Part shown: one piece after another, positions 17,638 to 25,710 of the stretch
Numbering within the stretch: the first letter of the stretch is position 1
Layout of the letters: the number at the start of each line of letters is the position of its first letter
NCBI RefSeq assembly: GCF_003460505.1
Contig: NZ_QTVG01000005.1
Span: forward strand, 1 to 64,000
Direction of reading: 5' to 3'
DNA length: 64,000 nucleotides
Origin: Eubacterium sp. AF36-5BH
GTDB lineage: Bacteria; Bacillota; Clostridia; Lachnospirales; Lachnospiraceae
Made by a program: the position numbers and the translations under genes
Notes under the pieces: model-generated
Told to the model about the DNA's origin: nothing
Seen by the model: only the letters and a program-made list of their open reading frames with translations
Databases searched by the model: none

Positions 17638-18297
17638 ATGTACACAATAAAAGACATGTACGATTTAAACGAAACAATCGCATCAGATTTATTTATAAAC
17701 AAAACATATCCATGGGAGGTTCTTGGTGACATCGAGCAGTTTATTTTAAAATTAGGCCCAACACTTCCACAGGATGAATTCGACCATCCTGAAGAAAATA
17801 TTTGGATTCACAAATCAGTAACAGTAGCAAAAACTGCTACATTAAACGGTCCATTAATTATTGATGCAGATACAGAGGTAAGACCGGGAGCTTTTATTAG
17901 AGGAAAAGCAATTGTTGGAAAAAACTGCGTTGTAGGTAACTCAACAGAATTAAAGAATGTTGTTTTATTTAATACAGTACAGGTTCCGCATTATAACTAT
18001 GTTGGAGACAGTATTTTAGGAACACATTCACATATGGGAGCAGGTTCAATTACATCAAATGTAAAATCTGATAAAACATTAGTTGTTGTCAAAGGAAAAG
18101 ACGAACAAATTGAAACCGGTTTAAAGAAGTTTGGGGCAATGCTTGGCGATTACGTTGAAGTAGGTTGTAATTCTGTTTTAAATCCGGGAACTGTAATTGG
18201 CAGACATTGTAATATTTATCCATTGTCAAGTGTAAGAGGGGTAATTCCTGAAAATCATATATTTAAAAATAAAGATGAAATAGTTGAAAAAAATTAG
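17638..18297 (+). CDS. Left-handed beta-helix acyltransferase-like protein (GlmU C-domain-like)
   Basis: A 219-residue hexapeptide-repeat protein. After a 60-residue N-terminal region (MYTIKDMYDLNETIASDLF...) a left-handed beta helix is formed by repeats such as VTVAKTATLNGPLIIDAD and AFIRGKAIVGKNCVVGN, with a catalytic-type His in DSILGTHSHMGAG and a last coil PGTVIGRHCNIYPLSSVRG. It resembles the acetyltransferase half of GlmU but has no uridyltransferase domain. Placement beside glmS makes a role in glucosamine-phosphate acetylation or UDP-GlcNAc supply likely; that is inference. AAAGGAG precedes the ATG. The 6S RNA gene follows. Confidence 0.82.
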   Translation: MYTIKDMYDLNETIASDLFINKTYPWEVLGDIEQFILKLGPTLPQDEFDHPEENIWIHKSVTVAKTATLNGPLIIDADTEVRPGAFIRGKAIVGKNCVVGNSTELKNVVLFNTVQVPHYNYVGDSILGTHSHMGAGSITSNVKSDKTLVVVKGKDEQIETGLKKFGAMLGDYVEVGCNSVLNPGTVIGRHCNIYPLSSVRGVIPENHIFKNKDEIVEKN

Positions 18298-18328
18298 AAA
18301 AAAACTATATTTTGTAAAATAAAAATTA

Positions 18329-18357
18329 TTGCAAAATTGTTTTCAGTAGACTATAAT
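18329..18357 (+). promoter_or_regulatory. 6S RNA promoter
   Basis: TTGCAA (18329-18334), 17-base spacer, TATAAT (18352-18357). The predicted start, about 18364, coincides with the first bases of the 6S RNA fold. Confidence 0.75.
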
Positions 18358-18363
18358 AATCTT

Positions 18364-18545
18364 ACCTGAGATGTTGGTTTGAAACCTGTTAATTTTGAAC
18401 CTACAGTTTGATTAAAGGGATTCCTATATCTCTAAAGGGATGTCAAGCCTCCTTGTGAGTGGAAGGCAGTAACTTTAGATGCGGTTGCCCACCTGGCGTT
18501 TGCTAGGACTCAAAACACAGGACGGCATTTCGGGTATTACTAAAG
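18364..18545 (+). ncRNA. ssrS: 6S RNA
   Basis: The two ends have the 6S closing-stem sequences: ACCTGAGATGTTGGTTTGA at the 5' side and GGACGGCATTTCGGGTATT at the 3' side, which pair and match the CUGAGAUGUU and GGCAUCUCGG blocks known from 6S RNA. The length of about 180 bases and the open internal region (AAGCCTCC... TGCGGTTGCCC) agree. 6S RNA mimics an open promoter and binds sigma-A RNA polymerase to restrain transcription in stationary phase. It has its own promoter and terminator. Exact ends are inferred; no comparison against a covariance model was run. Confidence 0.85.
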
Positions 18546-18551
18546 AATAGA

Positions 18552-18588
18552 AAGCGTAGTATACCATGTATGCTACGCTTAATTTTTT
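18552..18588 (+). terminator. 6S RNA terminator
   Basis: AAGCGTAGTATA/TATGCTACGCTT (18552-18563 with 18569-18580) forms a 12-base stem with one G-U pair, followed by AATTTTTT. Confidence 0.85.
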
Positions 18589-18624
18589 ATATAATAGAAA
18601 TTCTTTGGAAATTTCTATTATATA
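18588..18624. repeat. Perfect 15-base inverted repeat
   Basis: TATATAATAGAAATT (18588-18602) is the reverse complement of 18610-18624, with a 7-base spacer CTTTGGA. It lies exactly between the 6S terminator and copy 2 of the structured element. It could be an operator or a transcript-end hairpin; it lacks a following T run. Confidence 0.8.
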
Positions 18625-18717
18625 AAACGTTCCACTATGGATGCACACTGGTGCGAAAAGAAAATAGTTGCGTGGCAACACGCACTCGGTGCGTATAATG
18701 TGGCCAGCGATATTCTT
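18624..18717 (+). ncRNA. Structured leader element, copy 2
   Basis: Second copy of the element at 9234. The hairpin is kept as CACTA/TGGTG with a U-G pair (18633-18637 with 18649-18653). Loop bases TGCA (18642-18645) can pair with TGCG (18669-18672), a compensated change from copy 1. The 3' half carries an insertion that can form GCGTG-GCAA-CACGC (18670-18683) and CGCAC-TCG-GTGCG (18681-18693) hairpins; these partly compete with each other and the pseudoknot. It ends in GATATTCTT like copy 1. The downstream gene is a SpoIID-like protein, different in function from leuC, so a shared ligand is not obvious. Confidence 0.5.
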
Positions 18718-18777
18718 ATTTTGTAATACAAATTCTTTTAGGATAGTAACTAATTTTATTATATAAGGGAGTATAGA

Positions 18778-20139
18778 ATGAAAAAAATTATAATACCAAT
18801 ACTTATATTTTTAGTAGTAAGTTTATGTTTTCTAAACTATGAATGTCAGGAAACTGTAATGAAAATTGATGCTGCATTAAACAGTGATACTCCTAAAAAT
18901 CAAAACTTGGAAAAAACTACCAAAATACAGGAAACAAAAGGAAAAGTTAATCTAAATACATATAAAAGAAAGTACGTAAACATATTACTTACAAATAATT
19001 TTGACACTAATATTTATCAGAAAAAAATTATATTAAAAGGAAAATCATTAAATGTTTACTATGGGAAAAAATACAGTAACAAAACAAATAAAAGAAAGAT
19101 AGAAATTACAACAGAAAGTTACATGTTCAAAAAGAACAATGTACTAAAAATTTATTCTAATAACATTGAGTGGGCTAACCATAATGTTGAGCATAATTCC
19201 CCAGTGTATTCAGGAACTTTTTACATATATAAGACTTCTAAAGGGATGGTAATAGTTAATCGGGTAGCAGTAGATGATTATATTTCAAAAGTTGTATCAA
19301 GTGAAATAGGTGGAGAAGCTCCTATGGAGGCTTTAAAAGCGCAGGCTGTTTGTGCCAGAACCTATATACTTAAATGCTCAAAGTCAAAATACAAAAAATA
19401 TAATGCGATAGCAGATGACAGTACATCTTATCAGGTATATAACCGAATTGGCGAAAATAATAAAACAAAAAAAGCAGCTAAGGCAACCAATGGTATTGTT
19501 ATGACTTATGAAAATGAACTGATTAACGCATATTATTTTTCAACTTCATGTGGCTATACTACAGATTATAGGATATGGGGCAAAGAAAAAAAGCTATACC
19601 TTCAAGGAACGAATCTTACAAAAAATAAAACAGATATTATTGAAGAAAAAAACTTCAAAAAAATAATAACAAAAAATATAAAATCCTATGAAGACAAATA
19701 TCCATTTTATAGGTGGAAAACTATTTTGACTTCAAATGAAATTAGTCAGACTATTAGTACCACATATAGAAAGAATCTGGGAAAAATAGAAAAGATTGAA
19801 ATTTTAGAAAGAGGAACTGGAGGTATAGCATCACAAATTTTAGTTAATGGAAACAAAGGAAAAATAATTATAAAAGGACAAAGTGATATTAGAAAGAATA
19901 TATATCATTATGGTATGAAAATAAAATTAAATGGTGGAAGTGAAGTTAATAATATATCAATGCTACCAAGTGCGTTTATTTATATAGAAAAAGCCGGAAA
20001 TAATTACATAATTTGGGGTGGTGGATTTGGTCATGGTAGTGGCATGAGTCAAAATGCTGCCATTGAAATGGCTAAGGAAGGACGTCCATACGATTACATT
20101 TTAAAAAAGTTCTATCATAAGATAGAACTTTCTAAATAA
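18778..20139 (+). CDS. SpoIID/LytB domain cell-wall protein
   Basis: A 453-residue exported protein. Residues 1-20 form a signal or membrane anchor (MKKIIIPILIFLVVSLCFLN). The SpoIID domain starts near residue 140; VVSSEIGGEAPMEALKAQAV holds the catalytic Glu, TSCGYTTDY a conserved middle motif, and WGGGFGHGSGMSQNAA the C-terminal signature. SpoIID is a lytic transglycosylase that cuts stem-peptide-free glycan during engulfment; LytB-type relatives modulate amidases. The lysine-rich N-terminal 120 residues are unlike Bacillus SpoIID, so a vegetative LytB-like role is equally possible. AAGGGAG precedes the ATG. The 3' end contains the yihY terminator. Confidence 0.88.
   Translation: MKKIIIPILIFLVVSLCFLNYECQETVMKIDAALNSDTPKNQNLEKTTKIQETKGKVNLNTYKRKYVNILLTNNFDTNIYQKKIILKGKSLNVYYGKKYSNKTNKRKIEITTESYMFKKNNVLKIYSNNIEWANHNVEHNSPVYSGTFYIYKTSKGMVIVNRVAVDDYISKVVSSEIGGEAPMEALKAQAVCARTYILKCSKSKYKKYNAIADDSTSYQVYNRIGENNKTKKAAKATNGIVMTYENELINAYYFSTSCGYTTDYRIWGKEKKLYLQGTNLTKNKTDIIEEKNFKKIITKNIKSYEDKYPFYRWKTILTSNEISQTISTTYRKNLGKIEKIEILERGTGGIASQILVNGNKGKIIIKGQSDIRKNIYHYGMKIKLNGGSEVNNISMLPSAFIYIEKAGNNYIIWGGGFGHGSGMSQNAAIEMAKEGRPYDYILKKFYHKIELSK
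20103..20130 (-). terminator. Minus-strand terminator of the YihY gene, inside the SpoIID coding end
   Basis: Read on the minus strand, AAGTTCTATC-TTAT-GATAGAACTT is a perfect 10-base stem followed by further T. It lies within codons near the end of the convergent SpoIID-like gene (FYHKIELSK), so one sequence serves both as coding sequence and as terminator. Confidence 0.65.
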
Positions 20140-20246
20140 TCGGCCATATTTGGTTTTCGATATAAAAGTATATAGAATTATTTTAAATAAAGATATATAA
20201 TTTCCAAAATGAAAATTAATAATATTTAAATGCAATCTAATAAAAT

Positions 20247-21101
20247 TTATAAAATATTACTCGTATCTAAATGTTTTGCTTCAGTTTCAGGGTATATTTT
20301 TTTATTAATTTCTGCACCGATAAAGAAAATATAAATACAAAAATAAACCCATAACATAAGAATAATGAAGGCTGTTAAACTGCCATACATATAAGTCATG
20401 TTTGCAAAATTATCAATATACAAAGAAAAAACATAAGAGAAAACCAACCAGCCAAGAGCGCTAAACATTGCCCCTGGTATTGATTTTGCAAATGTTGTAA
20501 GACGTATATTTGCAAATTTATAAATAGTCATAAAGAATATTGTTAAAATAATGAAAGACAGAGAATATCTTAACATTAATGTTAGAAGTGTAATGTTTTT
20601 TAAAACCGGAAACAGTGAAATAAGCAATGTGAAAATTTTATTTCCAAATACAAGTAAAACCATTGTAAGAATAATTGCAACTACAAAGAAAACTGTATAA
20701 ATCATAGAAATAAATCTTGAAAGGAAATAGTTTCGGTTTTGATGTATTTTGCTGATTTCATATAAGCCGAACATTACTGATAATACCCCTTTAGAAGCTG
20801 ACCAAATAGCAATAATAGCTGTAATTGAGATGGCAGTTCCTGAAACGTGGGTATAAAGTTCTTCAACAATTTGTACCAGTAATGGTTTAATGGTTTCAGG
20901 CGCATAATAGTTTAATAGTCTAATTATGTAGTTAGAATCCAAACTTGTCATACCTAAAACATTAAGGAACAGAAGCAAAAAAGGAAAAATTGACAAAATA
21001 ATAAAGAAAGAAGCCTGAGCTGTATAAATGCCAACTTTGTCTTTTGCCATTCTGAAACAAAAGTCATATATTCTAAAAAAAAGCCTGCTAACTTTTTTCA
21101 T
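20247..21101 (-). CDS. YihY/BrkB family membrane protein
   Basis: A 284-residue inner-membrane protein of the YihY (formerly RNase BN) family. It has a cytoplasmic N terminus (FRIYDFCFRMAKDKVGIYTA), then about six helices, including ASFFIILSIFPFLLLFLNVL and the C-terminal TYMYGSLTAFIILMLWVYF followed by FFIGAEINKKI, which are family signatures. Function is unsettled; it is not RNase BN. The ATG at 21101 has GGAG seven bases upstream; a TTG four codons earlier is in frame but overlaps that site. It converges on the SpoIID-like gene. Confidence 0.9.
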   Translation of the reverse strand: MKKVSRLFFRIYDFCFRMAKDKVGIYTAQASFFIILSIFPFLLLFLNVLGMTSLDSNYIIRLLNYYAPETIKPLLVQIVEELYTHVSGTAISITAIIAIWSASKGVLSVMFGLYEISKIHQNRNYFLSRFISMIYTVFFVVAIILTMVLLVFGNKIFTLLISLFPVLKNITLLTLMLRYSLSFIILTIFFMTIYKFANIRLTTFAKSIPGAMFSALGWLVFSYVFSLYIDNFANMTYMYGSLTAFIILMLWVYFCIYIFFIGAEINKKIYPETEAKHLDTSNIL

Positions 21102-21113
21102 GTGAATCTCCAA

Positions 21114-21480
21114 TCATAAAAAATTTGTTCTTGATGTACATGTTGAAATACCTATGGTAGCTTAACTTTTTCAACTAATATATAATATAGTGAGTGCACA
21201 GGTGTGCTAATCATTTCAACACTGCAATCTTGTATATATTATGTTTTTTTTCAAACAATATATGTGAAATTATAGCATTAATTTCTTAAAGTAACAATCA
21301 AATAAATTTAAGAGAAAACACGCAGTTAAATTTAAGGCAAAGCATACAATTAATCAAAATGACTTGCAATAATTTGTATGAATACATATGCGAGAGAACC
21401 ATAAAAAATGTGTTTAACATAGAAAGAAAAAGTGCCTTATATACAGACCTAATATATAGTAAAATATGTTTTATTAGTTT
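21114..21480. other. Intergenic stretch without identifiable gene
   Basis: About 370 bases between YihY and the pheST promoter. I see no frame with a ribosome site. It includes a short hairpin around GTGCACAGGTGTGC (near 21196) and AT-rich sequence. The upstream region of YihY transcription must lie here, but I could not pick a convincing minus-strand promoter. Confidence 0.6.
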
Positions 21481-21482
21481 GG

Positions 21483-21511
21483 TTGACACTAAAAAATATC
21501 TATGTTAAAAT
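21483..21511 (+). promoter_or_regulatory. pheST T-box promoter
   Basis: TTGACA (21483-21488), 17-base spacer, TAAAAT (21506-21511), immediately before the T-box leader. Confidence 0.85.
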
Positions 21512-21517
21512 ATTTTT

Positions 21518-21768
21518 CGTTGACAAAGGCATTGAATGTGCAAAGTAGGATATTTTTATTCTTTAAGAGAGAAAGACTCATCGGCTGGAAGGTCTTTTAA
21601 GTAACAAAAATATGTGAATTTCCCACAGGAGCCTCACTTGTGAAATCAAAGTAGCATGTGACGTTTAATACGCGTTAAGTATTTTGAGAGTTCACGTTTG
21701 TGAAAATAAGGGTGGTACCGCGGATAGATATTTCGTCCCTGCATTTTTATGCAGGGACTTTTCTTTTG
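21518..21768 (+). promoter_or_regulatory. Phe T-box leader controlling pheST
   Basis: A tRNA-sensing attenuator. The specifier is read as GAA-TTC-CCA with UUC (Phe) at 21619-21621, preceded by the Stem I pattern. The T-box sequence AAGGGTGGTACCGCG lies at 21708-21722; its TGGT (21713-21716) would pair with the ACCA end of uncharged tRNA-Phe (discriminator A). The competing terminator GTCCCTGCAT/ATGCAGGGAC (21735-21744 with 21749-21758) has a T-rich tail. Uncharged tRNA-Phe should allow read-through into pheST. Confidence 0.93.
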
Positions 21769-21905
21769 CATAAAAATATTTTAATTTTACAAAATTTTTT
21801 TATAAATATTTTCGGTAATATAATTTTGTGAAATTAATACATTTTATTCTTTTATAAGTGAATATTGACGGTAAACAAACATTGAGAAAACTTTTGAAGC
21901 CCGTC

Positions 21906-21975
21906 GGTTCATTAAGGCAGCGTAGCTGGCTTGATAGAACCGCTACGAGGCGTAAGAAGCGGGAGCGTGTTTTCG
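21906..21975. repeat. Dispersed GC-richer repeat, copy A
   Basis: A 36-base core (21906-21941, including GGCAGCGTAGCTGGCTTG) is identical to the reverse complement of 57321-57356. The downstream block GCGGGAGCGTGTTTTCG (21959-21975) also matches the other copy with one difference. It sits in the transcribed region between the T-box terminator and pheS. It is markedly richer in GC than its surroundings and has no coding potential I can support. Confidence 0.8.
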
Positions 21976-22052
21976 AAATGTTAGGTTTGCCGGAAAGATT
22001 CACGTGGGGAAAGGATAGAGACATTATTATCTTATAGAAAGGATACTGTACA

Positions 22053-23072
22053 ATGAAGGAAAGATTAGAAGCAATTAGAGAACAGGCAATTGCAAAAATC
22101 AAAGATGCCAAGGACATTAGTGTACTTAATGATGTAAGAGTAGAGATTCTTGGTAAAAAAGGACAGCTTACTGAAGTATTAAAAGGTATGAAGGATGTTG
22201 CCCCTGAAGACAGACCAAAAGTTGGTCAGCTTGTAAATGATACAAGAAAGCGTATTGAAGAAGAATTAGAAAATGTAAAGAAAGACCTTGAAGCAAAAGC
22301 AAGAGAGGCTAAGCTTAAAGCAGAAGTTATTGATGTTACTTTACCTGCAAAGAAAAATAAAGTGGGTCATAAGCATCCAAATACTTTAGCTTTAGAAGAA
22401 CTTGAAAGAATTTTCGTAGGAATGGGTTACGAAGTTGTTGAAGGGCCTGAAGTTGAATTTGACCATTACAATTTTGAAGCTTTAAATATACCTGAAAATC
22501 ATCCTGCAAAAGATGAACAGGATACATTCTATATAAATAAAAATATCGTACTTAGAACTCAGACTTCATCAGTTCAGGCAAGAGTAATGGAAAATACTCA
22601 GCCACCTATTAGAATTGTTAGTCCGGGTAGAGTATTTAGATCTGACCAGGTAGATGCAACTCATTCACCATCATTCCACCAGATTGAAGGTTTGGTAATT
22701 GATAAGAATGTAACTATGGCTGATTTAAAGGGTACTTTAGAGCAGTTTGCAAAAGAACTTTTTGGTGAAAATACAAAGATTAAGTTTAGACCACATCACT
22801 TCCCATTTACAGAACCAAGTGCAGAAGTTGACGTTACATGCTTTAAGTGTGGCGGTAAAGGATGTAGATTCTGTAAGGGTGAAGGCTGGATTGAAATTCT
22901 TGGTTGTGGTATGGTTCATCCACATGTACTTGAAATGGGTGGAATTGACCCTAATGAATATCAGGGATTTGCATTTGGTGTAGGTCTTGAAAGAATCGCA
23001 TTACTTAAATACGAAATCGACGACATGAGATTATTATATGAGAACGATGACCGTTTCTTAAATCAGTTTTAA
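22053..23072 (+). CDS. pheS: Phenylalanyl-tRNA synthetase alpha subunit
   Basis: A 339-residue class II synthetase subunit which, with PheT, charges tRNA-Phe as an alpha2-beta2 enzyme. An N-terminal coiled coil (about residues 1-90) binds tRNA. Motif 2 is seen in PPIRIVSPGRVFRSDQVDA followed by THSPSFHQIEGL, and motif 3 in GFAFGVGLERIALLKY. A CxxC-type cluster (CFKCGGKGCRFCKG) near residue 265 is an insert seen in many Firmicutes PheS proteins. It is under the Phe T-box. pheT follows after 18 bases. Confidence 0.97.
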   Translation: MKERLEAIREQAIAKIKDAKDISVLNDVRVEILGKKGQLTEVLKGMKDVAPEDRPKVGQLVNDTRKRIEEELENVKKDLEAKAREAKLKAEVIDVTLPAKKNKVGHKHPNTLALEELERIFVGMGYEVVEGPEVEFDHYNFEALNIPENHPAKDEQDTFYINKNIVLRTQTSSVQARVMENTQPPIRIVSPGRVFRSDQVDATHSPSFHQIEGLVIDKNVTMADLKGTLEQFAKELFGENTKIKFRPHHFPFTEPSAEVDVTCFKCGGKGCRFCKGEGWIEILGCGMVHPHVLEMGGIDPNEYQGFAFGVGLERIALLKYEIDDMRLLYENDDRFLNQF

Positions 23073-23090
23073 TTAAAGGAGGGAATTATA

Positions 23091-25508
23091 ATGAATACAC
23101 CACTATCATGGATTAAGGCATACGTTCCTGACCTTGAATGTACTGATCAGGAATACATGGATGCAATGACTTTATCAGGAACAAAGTGCGAAGGTTTTGA
23201 AAGACTTGACGCTGACCTTGATAAAATTGTTGTTGGACAAATTGAAAAAATTGAAAAGCACCCTGATGCAGATAAATTAGTTATTTGCCAGGTTAATATT
23301 GGAACAGAAACAACTCAGATCGTTACAGGTGCAACAAATGTAAAAGAAGGATTAAAAGTACCTGTTGTATTAGACGGTGGTAGAGTTGCAGGAGGACATG
23401 ACGGAAAGAAGACTCCTGGTGGAATTAAAATCAAAAAAGGAAAACTTCGTGGTGTTGAATCAAACGGAATGATGTGTTCTATTGAAGAATTAGGTTCAAC
23501 TACAGAATTTTATCCTGAAGCACCTGAAAATGGTATTTATATTTTTGATGACAGTGTAGAAGTAGGAGCTGATGCTGTAGAAGTATTAGGCTTACATGAT
23601 ACAGTTTTCGAATACGAAATTACATCTAACAGAGTAGATTGCTATAGCGTATTAGGAATTGCTAGAGAAGCTGCAGCAACATTTAGAAAGCCATTTGTTG
23701 CTCCTGAAGTTAAGGCTGTTGGAAAAACAGGTGATGTAAATGATTACATCAAAGTAGAAGTAAAGGATGCAGAGCTTTGCCCAAGATACTGTGCTAAGGT
23801 TGTTAAAAATGTAAAGATTGCTCCATCACCTGAATGGATGCAGAGAAGACTTAGTGCCTGTGGTATCAGACCAATTAATAACTTAGTTGATATTACAAAC
23901 TATGTTATGGAAGAATTTGGTCAGCCAATGCATGCGTATGATCTTTCAACAATCAAAGGAAACAAGATTGTGGTACGTCGTGCAGAAGACGGTGAAAAAT
24001 TCACAACATTAGATGGACAGGAAAGAACATTAGACAGAGATATGCTTATGATTTGTGATGAAGAAAAAGCAATTGGTTTAGCTGGAATCATGGGTGGAGA
24101 AAACTCAATGATTACAGATGATGTTCAGGATATGTTATTTGAAGCTGCATGCTTTGATGGTACAAATATCCGTCTTTCATCTAAGAGAGTTGGTCTTAGA
24201 ACTGACGCATCAGGAAAGTTTGAGAAAGGACTTGATCCTAACAATGCAGAAGCAGCTATTAACAGAGCATGCCAGTTAATCGAAGAATTAGGCGCAGGTG
24301 AAGTAGTTGAAGGAATGGTTGATTTCTATCCTGAAAAGAAGGAAGAACATCAGATTAAATTTGATCCTGATTATGTAAATAATCTGATTGGATTTGATTT
24401 AACAGAAGAAGAAATGATTAGCTACTTCCCAGCTTTAGAATTAGAATATGATAAAGAAACAAAGATGATTACAGTTCCTACATTTAGACAGGACTTAATC
24501 GGCATGTGTGATATTGCAGAAGAAATTACAAGATTCTACGGATATGATAAGATTCCTACAACATTACCTTCAGGAGAGGCAACTTCAGGAAAATTATCAG
24601 AAAAATTAAGAATTGATGAACTTGCAAGAAGTGTTGCTTTATACTGTGGTTTCTCACAGGGAATGACATATTCATTTGAAAGTCCAAAGGTATTTGATAA
24701 ATTACTTTTACCTGAAGATAGTGAATTAAGAAAAACAGTTACAATTTCAAATCCTTTAGGAGAAGACTTCAGTGTTATGAGAACAACATCTCTTAACGGT
24801 ATGCTTACATCACTTGCAACAAACTACAACAGACGTAACAAAGATGTAAGATTATTTGAAATGGGTAATATTTATATTCCAAAGGCATTACCTGTAACTG
24901 ACCTCCCAGATGAAAGAATGCAGTTTACATTAGGATTCTACGGAGATGGAGATTTCTTCACAATGAAAGGTGTTGTAGAAGAATTTTTAGGACAGGTTGG
25001 AATTGACAAAGACATTTCTTACGATGCAAAGGCTGGTAAGACATTCCTTCATCCGGGAAGACAGGCAAATGTTGTATACAATGACACAGTTATCGGATAC
25101 TTAGGAGAAGTTCATCCAACAGTTTGCGAAAATTACAATATGAAAACAAGAGCATATGTTGCTGTTATTGATATGCCATATATTTACCAAATGGCAAACT
25201 TCGACAAGAAGTATGAAGGCATTGCAAAATTTCCAGCTGTTTCACGTGATATTTCAATGGTTGTACCAAAAGAAATTTTGGTTGGTGACATTGAAGCAGT
25301 TATTAAGCAGCGTGGTGGAAAAATCCTTGAAAGCTATAGCTTATTTGACATTTACGAAGGTGATCAGATTGAAAAAGGATTTAAGTCAGTTGCTTACAAT
25401 ATTGTATTTAGAGCAAAAGACAGAACTCTTGAAGAAAACGACATTGCAGGAGCAATGAAGAAAATTCTTAACGGATTAGAGCGTTTAGGAATCCAGTTGA
25501 GAGGCTAG
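23091..25508 (+). CDS. pheT: Phenylalanyl-tRNA synthetase beta subunit
   Basis: The 805-residue large subunit of PheRS, needed for tRNA binding and editing of mischarged Tyr-tRNA-Phe. The N-terminal MNTPLSWIKAYVPDLE is followed by an EMAP/OB tRNA-binding domain (VGQIEKIEKHPDADKLVICQ), the B3/B4 editing domain (region around IRPINNLVDITNYVM), B5 and the catalytic-like core, and a C-terminal anticodon-binding fold (KFPAVSRDISMVV). Length is normal. Start supported by AAAGGAGGG. A terminator follows within 60 bases. Confidence 0.97.
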   Translation: MNTPLSWIKAYVPDLECTDQEYMDAMTLSGTKCEGFERLDADLDKIVVGQIEKIEKHPDADKLVICQVNIGTETTQIVTGATNVKEGLKVPVVLDGGRVAGGHDGKKTPGGIKIKKGKLRGVESNGMMCSIEELGSTTEFYPEAPENGIYIFDDSVEVGADAVEVLGLHDTVFEYEITSNRVDCYSVLGIAREAAATFRKPFVAPEVKAVGKTGDVNDYIKVEVKDAELCPRYCAKVVKNVKIAPSPEWMQRRLSACGIRPINNLVDITNYVMEEFGQPMHAYDLSTIKGNKIVVRRAEDGEKFTTLDGQERTLDRDMLMICDEEKAIGLAGIMGGENSMITDDVQDMLFEAACFDGTNIRLSSKRVGLRTDASGKFEKGLDPNNAEAAINRACQLIEELGAGEVVEGMVDFYPEKKEEHQIKFDPDYVNNLIGFDLTEEEMISYFPALELEYDKETKMITVPTFRQDLIGMCDIAEEITRFYGYDKIPTTLPSGEATSGKLSEKLRIDELARSVALYCGFSQGMTYSFESPKVFDKLLLPEDSELRKTVTISNPLGEDFSVMRTTSLNGMLTSLATNYNRRNKDVRLFEMGNIYIPKALPVTDLPDERMQFTLGFYGDGDFFTMKGVVEEFLGQVGIDKDISYDAKAGKTFLHPGRQANVVYNDTVIGYLGEVHPTVCENYNMKTRAYVAVIDMPYIYQMANFDKKYEGIAKFPAVSRDISMVVPKEILVGDIEAVIKQRGGKILESYSLFDIYEGDQIEKGFKSVAYNIVFRAKDRTLEENDIAGAMKKILNGLERLGIQLRG

Positions 25509-25563
25509 AATGTGACGATTATTTGATAAATATTTTTATCTGAATAGTTATAAAAAAATTAAG

Positions 25564-25620
25564 AAAGATGAGTATTATCTTTCCCAAATGAAGTTGGGAG
25601 GGAAATATTCATCTTTTTTT
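25564..25620 (+). terminator. Terminator of pheST
   Basis: AAAGATGA...CCC paired with GGG...TCATCTTTTTTT; a long stem with mismatches and a strong T tail, 55 bases after pheT. Confidence 0.85.
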
Positions 25621-25660
25621 GTTTTTGGGGAGAATTAATATTATATATCTTAATATAATG

Positions 25661-25689
25661 TTGACACTAATTCGGTTAACCGATATATT
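25661..25689 (+). promoter_or_regulatory. Promoter with palindromic operator for the antitoxin-like gene
   Basis: TTGACA (25661-25666), 17-base spacer, TATATT (25684-25689). The spacer contains a perfect 12-base palindrome TCGGTTAACCGA (25672-25683), the expected position for autorepression by the HTH protein encoded just downstream. Confidence 0.75.
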
Positions 25690-25710
25690 ATAGAAAAGGA
25701 GGTAGATTCA

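Noticed and set aside
21298..21489. 63-codon minus-strand frame upstream of pheST
   Set aside because: Starts at a GTG overlapping the pheST -35 box, no ribosome site, low-complexity hydrophobic composition.
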